From Cesiribacteraceae bacterium YIM B00369 (lineage in GTDB: Bacteria; Bacteroidota; Bacteroidia; Cytophagales; Cyclobacteriaceae), in contig JAFMYY010000006.1 of NCBI GenBank assembly GCA_017948555.1, positions 185,754 to 249,753 of the forward strand: 64,000 bases of DNA, read 5' to 3'. Shown in pieces: positions 1 to 8,387 of the stretch. Positions within the stretch are counted from its first letter, which is position 1, and every line of letters starts with the position of its first letter. Made by a program: the position numbers and the translations under genes. The notes beneath the pieces are model-generated. The model was not told the origin of the DNA, did not search any database, and saw only the letters and a list, made by a program, of their open reading frames with translations.

Positions 1-2
1 TT

Positions 3-326
3 GTACAGCCCTGGGTGGAGTTAATGTACAGGAAGATAGAAGAAATTAAGGATGGGAAGAATAATATTAACACCTATGGTGCTACCAGCGAAACAGAGTT
101 TTTTGCTGTTGCTACAGAATATTTTTTCGAAAAGCCGGGTAAACTGCAGAAGAACCACCCTGAGCTTTATAAAATGCTTACAAAAATCTTCAATCAGGAT
201 CCCCGCAAGCGCTTCCCTAAAAGTTTCAAGGATTTACTGAATCCATACGGAAAAAAAACCGGCCGGAATGATCCCTGCCCTTGTGGCAGCGGAGATAAGT
301 TTAAACATTGTTGCGGGGCGAATTAG
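3..326 (+). CDS. MtfA-like M90 peptidase, C-terminal part with SEC-C tail (5' truncated)
   Basis: The reading frame is open to the left edge, so the start and the HExxH zinc site lie outside the window. The visible 107 residues carry the conserved end of the MtfA/M90 family ([20 protein letters not shown], then [16 protein letters not shown]). They finish in a SEC-C zinc motif with the pattern [14 protein letters not shown]90 proteins are zinc aminopeptidases; E. coli MtfA binds the repressor Mlc, which Bacteroidetes are not known to use, so the role here is open. The SEC-C tail could bind zinc and a partner such as the ribosome or SecB; that is inference. The GTG at 15 is not the real start, because the family domain begins upstream. 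Confidence 0.75.
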   Translation, partial: VQPWVELMYRKIEEIKDGKNNINTYGATSETEFFAVATEYFFEKPGKLQKNHPELYKMLTKIFNQDPRKRFPKSFKDLLNPYGKKTGRNDPCPCGSGDKFKHCCGAN

Positions 327-504
327 TAAGCTGTTTCGCTGAGCCGTAAACCTGTTTACCTGTTAATATAGTTGAAGACAGTGTAGGAAGACCGTTCGGC
401 AGAGCTGTTCCATTCGCTTATTGGATTGACTGGAGGGGGAGGTGGTTAGCTTCCTTTCGCGGACTGATTTGCCTGTTTTTATAATTCATACTTTTTATAT
501 TCAA

Positions 505-1329
505 ATGAAGAAGGCTTTTGTATTTTTTATCTTATGTACTTTTTTTGTAATGCCTGTAAAGGCCCAGCAGGAGGTGCATACCTCTCCTTATAATACCAGT
601 TGGGTCGATGGGGTAATAAGTGCCGGTGGAATTGCCGCCAGTTACTGGGGGCTTACAATAATGAAGGATAAAAAGGCAGTGAGTGCAGAGGAGCTCAGGC
701 TTATAGATGCTGATATGGCAGCAGCCAGGGCAAGGATTCCTGCTTTTGACCGTTGGGCTGCGGGTAATTATAATCTAAAGGCAAAAAATATAAGTGATAT
801 TCCCTTTTATGGATCTTTCGGCCTCCCTTTTTTACTTCTGGCTCATGAGCATACAAGGCAAAATGCTCCTCAGATAGGGTTGTTATATCTGGAGACTATG
901 TCAATAACCGGAGCTTTATTTGCACAGGTAAACGGAAGGGTGAACAGGATCAGGCCATCAGTTTATAATCAGACTGCAGGTGATGATGTGCGGCTGGATG
1001 ATAAAGGAAAGAATTCATTCTATGGAGGCCACGTTACCGCAACAGCAGCAGCCACCTTTTTTGCCGCCAAAGTTTTTAATGATTACTTCCCCAATTCGTG
1101 GGCAAAGCCATATATATGGGCAGGAGCTGCAATTGTGCCTGCTTCTGTGGGCTTCCTGCGCTTAAAAGCAGGTAAGCACTTCCTGAGCGATAACCTGATC
1201 GGGTATGCTATCGGGGCAGGTGCAGGTATTTTGGTCCCTCATTTGCATAAGAGGAACAGTAATATCTCTCTTATTCAGCGGAATGATTTTTTTGGAAATA
1301 CTACCTTTGGTTTGCAATGCCGGTTTTAA
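505..1329 (+). CDS. PAP2-family phosphatase, exported
   Basis: This is a phosphatidic acid phosphatase type 2 homologue. The three family signatures are visible in order: a KxxxxxxRP-like block ending in NRIRPSVYN, the SFYGGH block (usually PSGH), and LRLKAGKHFLSDNLIG, which corresponds to SRxxxxxHxxxD. Such enzymes remove phosphate from lipid phosphates or undecaprenyl pyrophosphate at the membrane. The frame opens at 442, but the start at 505 gives a clean signal peptide (MKKAFVFFILC, ending VKAQ). An RP/GH/H-D set is present, so activity is plausible; the serine of PSGH is replaced (YGGH), which is a tolerated variation in some members. The substrate cannot be read from the sequence. It stands alone between unrelated genes. 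Confidence 0.8.
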   Translation: MKKAFVFFILCTFFVMPVKAQQEVHTSPYNTSWVDGVISAGGIAASYWGLTIMKDKKAVSAEELRLIDADMAAARARIPAFDRWAAGNYNLKAKNISDIPFYGSFGLPFLLLAHEHTRQNAPQIGLLYLETMSITGALFAQVNGRVNRIRPSVYNQTAGDDVRLDDKGKNSFYGGHVTATAAATFFAAKVFNDYFPNSWAKPYIWAGAAIVPASVGFLRLKAGKHFLSDNLIGYAIGAGAGILVPHLHKRNSNISLIQRNDFFGNTTFGLQCRF

Positions 1330-1406
1330 AGCGTGTTTAGATTTTGCTTTTGCCAGGTTGCCGCTGCAGGGCGCAAAGGGAATAGCTGAATAAACTCTTG
1401 TCTTTT

Positions 1407-2111
1407 TTAGAGAAAAGTAAGCTCCTGATACTGGTCGAGCATCCAGCCGGTAAGGCTGTAACGTTCCCGTGTGGCAGGCAATACCTCATGTTCAATAAGG
1501 TCGCTCCGGAAGCAGGCAAGTTTGCCTCCGGTTGGTACTATATCCACAGTTTCTTCAGGCTGGTTTTCGCGCGGGAGGTACATTCTTAACTGTCCTCCAT
1601 GTTCAGGAAGCCAGGCATCATTCAAATAACAGATAACAGAAAGCCGGCGGTGGTCGTCGTGGCGAAACTGGTCAAGATGTCTTTTGTATACAGTGCCAAC
1701 AGGGTAGATGGTGTAATGCATTTCCACATCTTTAAGGCTCAGGTAGCAGGTCCTGTTTATGTACTGCATTAATTCGCGCATCCTTTGCACATATACCTTT
1801 GTGGCAATAGCTGCTTTTTCCGGGTCAATCCAGCGGATGTAGTCTCCCCTTATCTGTTTGTTTATCTGGAAATCCTGGCTGGTGCCAATTCCGGCTTTTT
1901 TAAAGTTCCCGTCTTCTTTATGGTTGCTTGCTACTTCACGGATGTTGGTAAATTCATCCCCGCTCAGAAAATGGTCTATAGTTCCATATCCTTTTTCAGA
2001 AAGATCATCGGCCAGCTGGTCGAAGCTTTCCAGCATTAAAGAATCAATTTCTGTCTCGTCAGGTTCCTGGTGCATAATGTGGCCTTTATAATTGTCCGGA
2101 AATTTACACAT
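1407..2111 (-). CDS. 2OG-Fe(II) oxygenase (prolyl-hydroxylase-like)
   Basis: The C-terminal half fits the 2-oxoglutarate/Fe(II) dioxygenase fold of the SM-20/prolyl 4-hydroxylase type. The iron ligands are seen as H145 and D147 (HLD), with H208 in the IEHEV stretch, and R217 in RERYSLTGW is the expected 2-oxoglutarate-binding residue. YLND and GGQLRMY are also typical. Such proteins hydroxylate a side chain, often proline, of a protein substrate; the target here is unknown. An alternative start at 2075 (MHQEPDE) has AAAGG seven bases upstream and may be the true one. The gene is on the opposite strand to the PAP2 gene, tail to tail. Confidence 0.8.
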   Translation of the reverse strand: MCKFPDNYKGHIMHQEPDETEIDSLMLESFDQLADDLSEKGYGTIDHFLSGDEFTNIREVASNHKEDGNFKKAGIGTSQDFQINKQIRGDYIRWIDPEKAAIATKVYVQRMRELMQYINRTCYLSLKDVEMHYTIYPVGTVYKRHLDQFRHDDHRRLSVICYLNDAWLPEHGGQLRMYLPRENQPEETVDIVPTGGKLACFRSDLIEHEVLPATRERYSLTGWMLDQYQELTFL

Positions 2112-2291
2112 TGGTTTGTTTACACAATTATTTCAGGCTTAAAAAGTTTTCGGTTACCCGGATATGTTGGCTAAATTCCTGTAAATTAACAGGATAAGAT
2201 CTTAATGAGATGGGTGTCAGGCTGAGAAGAAGGGCAACATGAAGGGGAAGAGGAAGAAAAAAACTGAGAGTGAGCCGGTTAATGTAAAAAG

Positions 2292-2891
2292 TCAGTGTTT
2301 AATCCTGATGCCAATCGAAAAATTGATGATTTCAGGAAATCCGGGGACGAAGGTGGTTGAAAGTGAGGTTTTTTCTGTCAGGGAGTAATGGTATTCCAGT
2401 TCGCCACCGTACCAAAGGAATTTATACTGCCACTCGTCGTCTGGACCACCCTTGAAAAATCCCGAAGGCTTATAGTCCTGTAGCCGGTGCCAGTTTCGCC
2501 TGAATATAAGTGTAGGCCCTATGCCTCCTGTTAACTGGTGTTTGTTCTTAGTAAAAACAATGGCACGAATGCCTATATGGCTGAAGCCGCCCAACTGGCT
2601 TGCGCAATCGGCATAAAGGGTTTGCAGTGCCTTAACAGAATATTTGCTTTCTGCAATTTGGATCTCATGTGCAAGCGTGCCGCCTAAATTCAGCACCAGG
2701 TAGCCTTCCTTGTCCGGGTTCAGTGGCATCAGGTGTGCATTTTCATCTCCATAGGGGTGAAGGCTGAGTCCGAAAAATTTCAGGGACGTATAGGAGTTTT
2801 GCCCCAAAGCTGGTATTCCGCTTAAAAGGATAGTAAAGAGAAGTAAAGTGGTTTTTATGCTCACAATTAATTTAAGAAGGTGGCAAAGCAA
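2292..2891 (-). CDS. Exported protein of unknown function
   Basis: I do not recognise a named family. The first 30 residues form a signal peptide (SIKTTLLLFTILLSGIPALGQ). The rest is rich in alternating aromatic and polar residues (LTGGIGPTLIFRRNW, FLWYGGELEYHYSL) and ends in an aromatic/basic strand (FSIGIRIKH), which resembles a small beta-barrel or outer-membrane-associated protein. A later start at MKTT is not available, so the start at 2891 or an internal alternative is uncertain. It is 199 residues long. No neighbour suggests a pathway. Confidence 0.6.
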   Translation of the reverse strand: MLCHLLKLIVSIKTTLLLFTILLSGIPALGQNSYTSLKFFGLSLHPYGDENAHLMPLNPDKEGYLVLNLGGTLAHEIQIAESKYSVKALQTLYADCASQLGGFSHIGIRAIVFTKNKHQLTGGIGPTLIFRRNWHRLQDYKPSGFFKGGPDDEWQYKFLWYGGELEYHYSLTEKTSLSTTFVPGFPEIINFSIGIRIKH

Positions 2892-3073
2892 ATACTTTTT
2901 TTGTAAAAATTGCAGGTCCGCTGCTGTTTTTCTTGCCGGTCATGTACTGCAATTAAGAAAATGATGAAGAAGTTTGTTGCGAAAGCATTGCTTTATTTTA
3001 AAGTGCGGCCCATCTTAACAGGGTGTAATTTAAGCTTGTAGTAAAAGAGAAAAACAAAAAGCAGCAGATGCAA

Positions 3074-3105
3074 TTTGCTTAAGAAAGGGAAAACTTTCAA
3101 CTTTG
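3074..3105 (+). promoter_or_regulatory. Putative promoter of the pseudouridine synthase gene
   Basis: TTTG at 3074-3077 is followed after 20 bases by CAACTTTG at 3098-3105, close to the Bacteroidetes -33/-7 pattern TTTG-N19-TAnnTTTG. The -7 box starts with CA instead of TA. Transcription would begin a few bases before the ATG at 3116, giving a very short or absent leader. Confidence 0.45.
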
Positions 3106-3115
3106 CCCCCTGCGT

Positions 3116-3829
3116 ATGAAAAAGCTGAATTTTAAAGATATCATTCTGTTTGAGAATGAAAATTATTTGCTGGTAAGTAAGCCGGCCCATGTAGCTACTC
3201 TTGAAGACCGTAACGACCCTCTTAATATGTTGGGGTGGGCAAGAGAGTATGCAGATGATGCCCAGGCCTGCCACCGGCTTGATAAAGAAACAAGCGGAGT
3301 GCTTGCGTTTGCAAAGCATCCGGAGGCTTACCGCCACCTGGCTATCCAGTTTGAGAGCCGTCAGGTTCAGAAGGTTTATCATGCAATTGCCGACGGTATA
3401 CACGAATTCAGGGATCAGCAGGTGAGCCTTCCTATAAAGTTGTTAGGGAAAGGTATTGTACAGATTAGCAGGCAGGAGGGAAAGCCTGCGGAAACATGGT
3501 TAAATACTTTGCAGGCCTACAGGCAACATACCCTGGTGGAGTGTAAACCTGTTACAGGCCGTATGCACCAGATCAGGATTCACCTTAGTGCGCTTAAGGC
3601 GCCTATCAGCGGAGACGAAACCTACGGCGGACAGCCACTCCTGCTGAGTAAGCTGAAAAGAAAGTTTAATCTGAAAAGCGGAACAGAAGAACTTCCTGTC
3701 ATAAAAAGGGTTGCTTTACATGCCTTTGAACTGCGCTTTGCGGATATAAACGGAGAGCCTTTGGCTGTGCAGGCGCCTTACCCCAAAGATTTTGCCGTGG
3801 CGGTAAAGCAGCTGGAGAAGAATATATAA
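3116..3829 (+). CDS. RluA-family RNA pseudouridine synthase
   Basis: The protein (237 residues) converts uridine to pseudouridine in rRNA or tRNA. The RluA motif CHRLDKETSGVLAF is present, with D56 as the catalytic aspartate, followed by the conserved K-YHAI strand and the RMHQIRIHL segment near the C-terminus (GRMHQIRIHLSALKAPISGD). There is no N-terminal S4 domain, so it resembles the short RluA/RluC-like members rather than RluD. The exact site of modification cannot be told. The ATG at 3116 lies just behind a promoter-like sequence, so the mRNA may be almost leaderless. It precedes the ribosomal protein genes but a separate promoter lies between. Confidence 0.88.
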   Translation: MKKLNFKDIILFENENYLLVSKPAHVATLEDRNDPLNMLGWAREYADDAQACHRLDKETSGVLAFAKHPEAYRHLAIQFESRQVQKVYHAIADGIHEFRDQQVSLPIKLLGKGIVQISRQEGKPAETWLNTLQAYRQHTLVECKPVTGRMHQIRIHLSALKAPISGDETYGGQPLLLSKLKRKFNLKSGTEELPVIKRVALHAFELRFADINGEPLAVQAPYPKDFAVAVKQLEKNI

Positions 3830-3899
3830 TGTACCGGAGAGTAAGAAAGAGCCTGTAGGTGTATAAAAAAGTTAGCACGTTAACATATTTTGCACTACT

Positions 3900-3931
3900 T
3901 TTGCAAATTCAAAAACAATTTTCTATCTTTG
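3900..3931 (+). promoter_or_regulatory. Promoter of the rplM-rpsI-rpsB transcript
   Basis: TTTG at 3900-3903, a 20-base spacer, and TATCTTTG at 3924-3931 match the Bacteroidetes vegetative promoter consensus on both boxes. The start site would fall near 3938, leaving a leader of about 50 bases before the GTG of rplM at 3987. That leader could host autoregulation by a ribosomal protein, though no known structure was recognised. Confidence 0.7.
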
Positions 3932-3986
3932 TGTCCCTTTTTAGGATGAAGGGGATTGTTGAATCATATATTTAAACACGATCAAC

Positions 3987-4430
3987 GTGGATACTTTAAG
4001 TTATAAAACAGTTTCACAGAATAAAGCTACTGTGGAAAAAGAATGGCTCGTAGTGGATGCTACAAATGCTGTTCTGGGTAGATTGGCAAGCCAGATTGCC
4101 ATGCGTATACGCGGCAAGCATAAGCCAGGCTATACGCCGAATGTTGATTGCGGTGATAACGTAATCGTAATTAATGCCGACAAAATTCGTCTTACAGGTA
4201 AGAAGATGAACAACAAGGTATATGTTCGCCATACCGGTTATCCGGGTGGTCAGCGCTTTACTACTCCACGCCAGTTAATGGATAAGAATCCTGCCGGTAT
4301 TATGGAGAGCGCGGTAAAGGGTATGTTACCTAAGGGTCGCTTAGGACGTGCCTTGTTCAATAACCTTCATGTTTATGCAGGTGCTGAACATCCGCACGAA
4401 GCGCAACAGCCTAAAGAAGTAACACTCTAA
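3987..4430 (+). CDS. rplM: 50S ribosomal protein L13 (uL13)
   Basis: This is ribosomal protein uL13, an early-assembly component of the large subunit. The 147-residue length is normal and the core is clearly present: WLVVDATNAVLGRLAS, the GKHKPGYTPNVDCGD block, RHTGYPGG and the MLPKGRLGR segment. The start is a GTG at 3987; the N-terminal MDTLSYKT is the usual form in Bacteroidetes, which supports this start. It is the first gene of the rplM-rpsI-rpsB series and lies ten bases before rpsI, so the two are surely cotranscribed from the promoter at 3900-3931. Confidence 0.97.
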   Translation: MDTLSYKTVSQNKATVEKEWLVVDATNAVLGRLASQIAMRIRGKHKPGYTPNVDCGDNVIVINADKIRLTGKKMNNKVYVRHTGYPGGQRFTTPRQLMDKNPAGIMESAVKGMLPKGRLGRALFNNLHVYAGAEHPHEAQQPKEVTL

Positions 4431-4440
4431 ACTTATTATA

Positions 4441-4827
4441 ATGGAAGTTACAAATACTATAGGAAGACGTAAGACTTCTGTAGCTCGCTTATACATGCAG
4501 AGTGGTAATGGCACAATTACGGTTAACAACAAAGACCTTAAGGTGTACTTTCCCACTGAAGTGATGCAGACTATCGTAAAGCAGCCACTCAGCCTTTTAG
4601 AGGAAGCTGGCAGCTACGATCTTAAAATTAATGTAGAAGGTGGTGGAATCAGAGGACAGGCAGAAGCTATCCGTCTTGCTATTTCCCGTGCTTTAGTTGA
4701 AAATGATAGCGAAAATCGTTCTCCACTGAAGAAAGAAGGATTTCTTACCCGTGATCCCCGTATGGTGGAACGGAAAAAGTACGGACGTCGTAAGGCCCGT
4801 AGAAGATTCCAGTTCTCTAAACGCTAA
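4441..4827 (+). CDS. rpsI: 30S ribosomal protein S9 (uS9)
   Basis: uS9 belongs to the head of the small subunit; its C-terminal tail reaches the P-site tRNA. The 128 residues include the start [11 protein letters not shown], the [19 protein letters not shown] block and the basic end [18 protein letters not shown], whose final KR contacts tRNA in the family. It follows rplM by ten bases, the standard rplM-rpsI pairing across bacteria, and precedes rpsB by 29 bases. Nothing is unusual about it. Confidence 0.98.
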   Translation: MEVTNTIGRRKTSVARLYMQSGNGTITVNNKDLKVYFPTEVMQTIVKQPLSLLEEAGSYDLKINVEGGGIRGQAEAIRLAISRALVENDSENRSPLKKEGFLTRDPRMVERKKYGRRKARRRFQFSKR

Positions 4828-4856
4828 GATTTATATCTTTTAGAAAAAATTTAATA

Positions 4857-5639
4857 ATGGCTGATATTAATTATAAAGACTTACTGGATGCTGGTGTTCA
4901 CTTCGGACACTTGACGAGAAAGTGGAATCCTAAAATGGCGCCGTACATCTTCATGGAGAAAAACGGCATCCACATCATCGACCTGAATAAAACGCTTGCT
5001 AGCCTCGAAGAAGCATCCAACGCTATCAAGGACATCGTTAGATCAGGAAAGAAAATTATGTTTGTAGCCACTAAAAAACAGGCTCAGGACATAGTGGCTG
5101 AAGAAGCCCGCAGGCTGAAAATGCCTTATGTAGCTGACCGTTGGTTAGGTGGTATGTTGACAAACTTCGCGACCATCCGTAAGTCGCTGAAGAAGATGTC
5201 CGGCATCGAGAAAATGATGAAAGAGGAATCATATACAAACCTTGCAAAACGTGAGCGTTTAATGATTTCCCGTGAGAAAGAAAAGCTTGAGAAAATTCTG
5301 GGTGGTATCGCCGACCAGACCCGCCTGCCGGCAGCACTTTTTATTGTTGACATCAAGCGTGAGCATATTGCCGTAAAAGAAGCTAAGAAGCTTAATATAC
5401 CGGTATTTGCCATGGTAGATACAAACTCCGATCCGACTCAGGTAGAGTATCCGATACCTGCGAACGACGATGCGTTTAAGTCAATTTCTCTTATCGTGAA
5501 AGCCTTCGGAAAAGCTATTGAAGAAGGAATGCAGGAGCGTAAGAAAGACAAGGAAGATGCGAAGTTGAAAGAAGAGGAAGAAGCTAAGCGCGCTGTTGAT
5601 TCTAACAAGGAAACTAACGAAGCAACAACCGAATCATAA
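4857..5639 (+). CDS. rpsB: 30S ribosomal protein S2 (uS2)
   Basis: uS2 sits at the head-platform side of the small subunit. The first 225 residues are typical: [41 protein letters not shown] and [23 protein letters not shown] (shown in pieces). The last 30 or so residues are a charged Lys/Glu tail ([18 protein letters not shown]) of low complexity, a common variation in Bacteroidetes. The gene ends in a strong terminator, so tsf, its usual partner, is probably transcribed apart from it, at least partly. Confidence 0.97.
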   Translation: MADINYKDLLDAGVHFGHLTRKWNPKMAPYIFMEKNGIHIIDLNKTLASLEEASNAIKDIVRSGKKIMFVATKKQAQDIVAEEARRLKMPYVADRWLGGMLTNFATIRKSLKKMSGIEKMMKEESYTNLAKRERLMISREKEKLEKILGGIADQTRLPAALFIVDIKREHIAVKEAKKLNIPVFAMVDTNSDPTQVEYPIPANDDAFKSISLIVKAFGKAIEEGMQERKKDKEDAKLKEEEEAKRAVDSNKETNEATTES

Positions 5640-5666
5640 AAAACTTTCTATAGATAGAACTGTTAC

Positions 5667-5701
5667 AAAAATTGAACACTATAATCAGGTGTTCAATTTT
5701 T
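5667..5701 (+). terminator. Terminator after rpsB
   Basis: A perfect 13-bp stem (AAAAATTGAACAC at 5667-5679 and its complement at 5689-5701) encloses a nine-base loop. The right arm ends in a T run. It separates rpsB from tsf, which in many bacteria form one transcript, so it may act as a partial terminator. Confidence 0.75.
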
Positions 5702-5778
5702 GTTTAGCCCAAACGGAAGCCGGGTGAAATGCCTCAGCTTCCAAATAAATTTTTCATCTGACCATAACAATTTTCAAG

Positions 5779-6609
5779 ATGGCTATCACAGCACAAGACG
5801 TAAACAAATTAAGACAAATGACCGGTGCCGGTATGATGGATTGCAAAAAGGCACTGACCGAAGCTAACGGCGATTTCGAAGCAGCAATTGATATTCTGCG
5901 TAAAAAAGGCCAGAAGGTGTCTGCTTCCCGTTCCGACAGAGAAACTTCTGAAGGTTCTATTTTTGTAGAAACAAACGCCGATGCTACTGAAGGTACTCTC
6001 GTTGCCCTTGGTTGCGAAACTGACTTTGTGGGTAAAAACGAAGAGTTTCAGGTACTGGGACAGGATATTTTAAGAGCTGCTGTGGAAAATAAGCCAGCTA
6101 CAATTGAAGACCTGAAAACTATCAAACTTGCCAGTGGCCGTACTGTTGAGGAAAGCCTTGTGGACCTGATTGGTAAAATTGGTGAGAAAATTGAAATTCT
6201 TGCTTATGAGCGTATCAGTGGCGAAAAGGTAGTTCCATACATTCACGCTAACAACAAACTGGGTGTAATTGTAGCCCTTACAAGTGTTGGTGGTGACTAT
6301 GAAGTTGCCGGTAAAGATGTGGCGATGCAAATTGCTGCTATGCGTCCGGTTGCTGTTGATAAGTCTGGTGTTGATACTGAGACTATTGAGCGCGAAATGG
6401 AGATTGGCCGCGAGCAGGCACGTGCTGAAGGTAAACCTGAAGCAATGCTTGACAAAATTGCCCAGGGTAAACTGAATAAGTTCTACAAAGAAAATACTTT
6501 GCTGGAGCAACCATTTGTAAAAGACAATAGTGTTTCAGTTGCTCAATACCTTGATGGTGTTAATAAAGGAATGACTGTTACAAAATTCAAGCGTGTTCAA
6601 ATCGGCTAA
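5779..6609 (+). CDS. tsf: Elongation factor Ts
   Basis: EF-Ts exchanges GDP for GTP on EF-Tu. The N-terminal UBA-like domain (VNKLRQMTGAGMMDCKKALTEA) and the TDFVGKNEEF signature that contacts EF-Tu are present. The whole protein is 276 residues, in the normal range, and ends in the usual KFKRVQIG-like strand. The ATG at 5779 matches the family start. It lies 140 bases behind rpsB with a terminator between; I could not identify a convincing consensus promoter in the remaining 77 bases. Confidence 0.97.
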   Translation: MAITAQDVNKLRQMTGAGMMDCKKALTEANGDFEAAIDILRKKGQKVSASRSDRETSEGSIFVETNADATEGTLVALGCETDFVGKNEEFQVLGQDILRAAVENKPATIEDLKTIKLASGRTVEESLVDLIGKIGEKIEILAYERISGEKVVPYIHANNKLGVIVALTSVGGDYEVAGKDVAMQIAAMRPVAVDKSGVDTETIEREMEIGREQARAEGKPEAMLDKIAQGKLNKFYKENTLLEQPFVKDNSVSVAQYLDGVNKGMTVTKFKRVQIG

Positions 6610-6631
6610 TCCCTTTTATTGAACATTTATA

Positions 6632-6691
6632 TTACTTCAAAAAAAAGAAGCCTGCAGGAATATTCCTGCAGGCTTCTTTTTTTTGAAGTAA
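6632..6691. terminator. Perfect 29-bp bidirectional terminator
   Basis: Two arms of 29 bases (6632-6660 and 6663-6691) are perfectly complementary, with only TA between them. The arms include an A8/T8 block, so both strands have a GC stem followed by eight T. It stops tsf from the left and the acyltransferase gene from the right; the latter's stop codon is one base away. Confidence 0.9.
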
Positions 6692-6692
6692 T

Positions 6693-7370
6693 TTACAACT
6701 CCCACTTAACATCTGATTTAATTACTTTGGCGGGAACACCGGCAGCCAAACAGGCAGGAGGAACATCTTTGGTTACCACTGAACCGGCTGCAATAATTGC
6801 CCCGTTTCCTATTTTAACTCCTTTAAGAATAGTGGCACCCGCCCCTATCCAGACATTGTCACCAATTTCCACAGGTTGTGTTTTAATGTGCGGGGAGGAG
6901 GTAATCTGGTGGTTGTCAGAATCCCTGATCCTGACGCTATCGGCAATTGCTACATTCTGTCCGATTTTAATTTTTTCGAAGCAAACAATGTGGGCATTTG
7001 CATTAATAAAGCCGTTTCCCACTTCCAGGCATGCACCAGGATTTACGACTACTCTGCAGCCGGTAAATATCTGGAAATGCCCGTTAACGATAAGTTTAGA
7101 ATTATCGCATAAGGTAAAAATTGAATCGAGGTAGCAGTAAGTTCTGGGTTTTTTGCCAATATCCAGTCGCTCAGGTCCCTCTATAGTTACCCCTTTGCCT
7201 ATTTGAGCATAAACTTTTTTATACACTCTTATAGGAAGAGATTTTTTACACGGTGAAAGACGCGAAAGTTCGAGTGTTTTTGAAATGTTCAGTTCCTGAA
7301 GAACAGACATTCTTTGTTTTATAAAGCTTATCATATTTATAAAAAAATAAGACTGACCGGGTAAGGTCAT
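6693..7370 (-). CDS. Left-handed beta-helix acyltransferase (WbbJ/WcaF type)
   Basis: The C-terminal 150 residues consist of hexapeptide repeats that form a left-handed parallel beta helix, seen in [13 protein letters not shown] and [19 protein letters not shown]. The block IRDSDNHQ holds the expected catalytic histidine, and [16 protein letters not shown] then AGVPAKVIK is the classic ending of O-acetyltransferases. The first 90 residues are not repetitive. Such enzymes acetylate sugars of surface polysaccharides or antibiotics; there is no sugar gene cluster nearby, so the substrate is unknown. A start at 7370 is preceded by AGGGA; a later ATG at 7334 is possible. Confidence 0.82.
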   Translation of the reverse strand: MTLPGQSYFFINMISFIKQRMSVLQELNISKTLELSRLSPCKKSLPIRVYKKVYAQIGKGVTIEGPERLDIGKKPRTYCYLDSIFTLCDNSKLIVNGHFQIFTGCRVVVNPGACLEVGNGFINANAHIVCFEKIKIGQNVAIADSVRIRDSDNHQITSSPHIKTQPVEIGDNVWIGAGATILKGVKIGNGAIIAAGSVVTKDVPPACLAAGVPAKVIKSDVKWEL

Positions 7371-7841
7371 GTGTTATGTCCCTGAAAAAATATTACCTAT
7401 AGAAATAGGTTTAGTACAATTATGTCCTGATGGGGTTTTCCTTTTATGTTCAGCTTGTATTATACTGGATTTTTAATCCATAAAAAAAATATTCAGCTAA
7501 GTATTTAAAAGAGTGATAATTATAGTTTTTTGCTTCTCAATACATTTTTAAAAGCCTGTGGTTAAAATATTATTTCCAGATATTCTACTTATTAGTATAA
7601 CACAAAACTCATTATTTGTTCTTGCCGGTGCTGATTATTTTTTTTTCCGGGAATGAATTTGCTTTTTTACCAGCTAAACCAGGATGGGCATAACAGGCTG
7701 ACTTCTTTAAACAGCCGGGTAGACTGTAAAGCCTTTTACCAGTTCCGGAGAACATTCAAAAAAATGGTTAGCAGGATAGTGGAATGCTAATATAAATCGT
7801 ATCATTGCTAAACATTTTAGCTTAATGTGTTTTATTATTTT
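7371..7841. other. AT-rich intergenic region without recognised gene
   Basis: About 470 bases lie between the divergent acyltransferase and UmuD-like genes. The stretch is AT-rich with scattered stop codons in all frames. It must hold both promoters, but no pair of boxes fits the Bacteroidetes consensus well enough to mark. Confidence 0.5.
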
Positions 7842-8273
7842 ATGAGCGTAACGGTAGACATTTATAAAGTTCCGGAACCTGTACAGCAGGAAGCAAAGGT
7901 TGTTTCATTCATAGAAAAAAATGAAATTTCCTTTTCAGATGAAGAATTCCTTCAGCATAGTATGGATTTAAATTCGGTTGTGGAAGGAAATAAGGGTGTT
8001 ACTTTTTATGCCAGAGTTACGGGAGGTAATATAGGAAGCGGGTACAGGCAAGGGGATGTTTTGGTTGTTGACCGTGGGTGGCCATTGCAGGACAATAAGC
8101 TTGCTGTATGTTGTATTAACAATGTTTTTTTGGTTAAAAGAATTAAGCTGAAGGGCGGGCAGATATGGTTGGAATCTGGTAATAATAATGGGGAGGAGGC
8201 CATTTTACTGGAAGAAGGGAATCAGCTGGAAATATGGGGAATGGTTATCTATGAAATTAAAAGAGTGTGGTAG
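7842..8273 (+). CDS. UmuD/LexA-like S24 family protein lacking the catalytic serine
   Basis: The last 90 residues match the S24 peptidase fold of UmuD: VTFYARVTGG, the GDVLVVDRGW strand and the VFLVKRI strand with K99, which matches the general base lysine. The usual catalytic block SGDSMI reads TGGNIG here, so an asparagine (N63) stands where serine is expected and one residue is missing. The Cys-Gly self-cleavage site of UmuD is also not visible. The frame opens with GTG at 7827 but ATG at 7842 (MSVTVDIY) looks right. No umuC polymerase gene is adjacent. I infer a non-proteolytic relative, perhaps a partner for a distant polymerase or a regulator. Confidence 0.7.
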   Translation: MSVTVDIYKVPEPVQQEAKVVSFIEKNEISFSDEEFLQHSMDLNSVVEGNKGVTFYARVTGGNIGSGYRQGDVLVVDRGWPLQDNKLAVCCINNVFLVKRIKLKGGQIWLESGNNNGEEAILLEEGNQLEIWGMVIYEIKRVW

Positions 8274-8387
8274 GAAAAACAGTATAGGAGCAGCCAGCTT
8301 CTCTTTCTGATTCCGGAAAATTCTTCAACACCTGGAAATTATTCAGTTGCTGCCGGCGTTACAGTGAAAAGACAGAAAAGGAAGAAC

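Noticed and set aside
6070..6510. Open frame of 146 codons on the minus strand
   Set aside because: It lies wholly inside tsf in another frame and has no family feature; it is a shadow.
6632..6691. Ends of an insertion sequence
   Set aside because: There is no space for a transposase between the arms, and the position between convergent genes fits a terminator.
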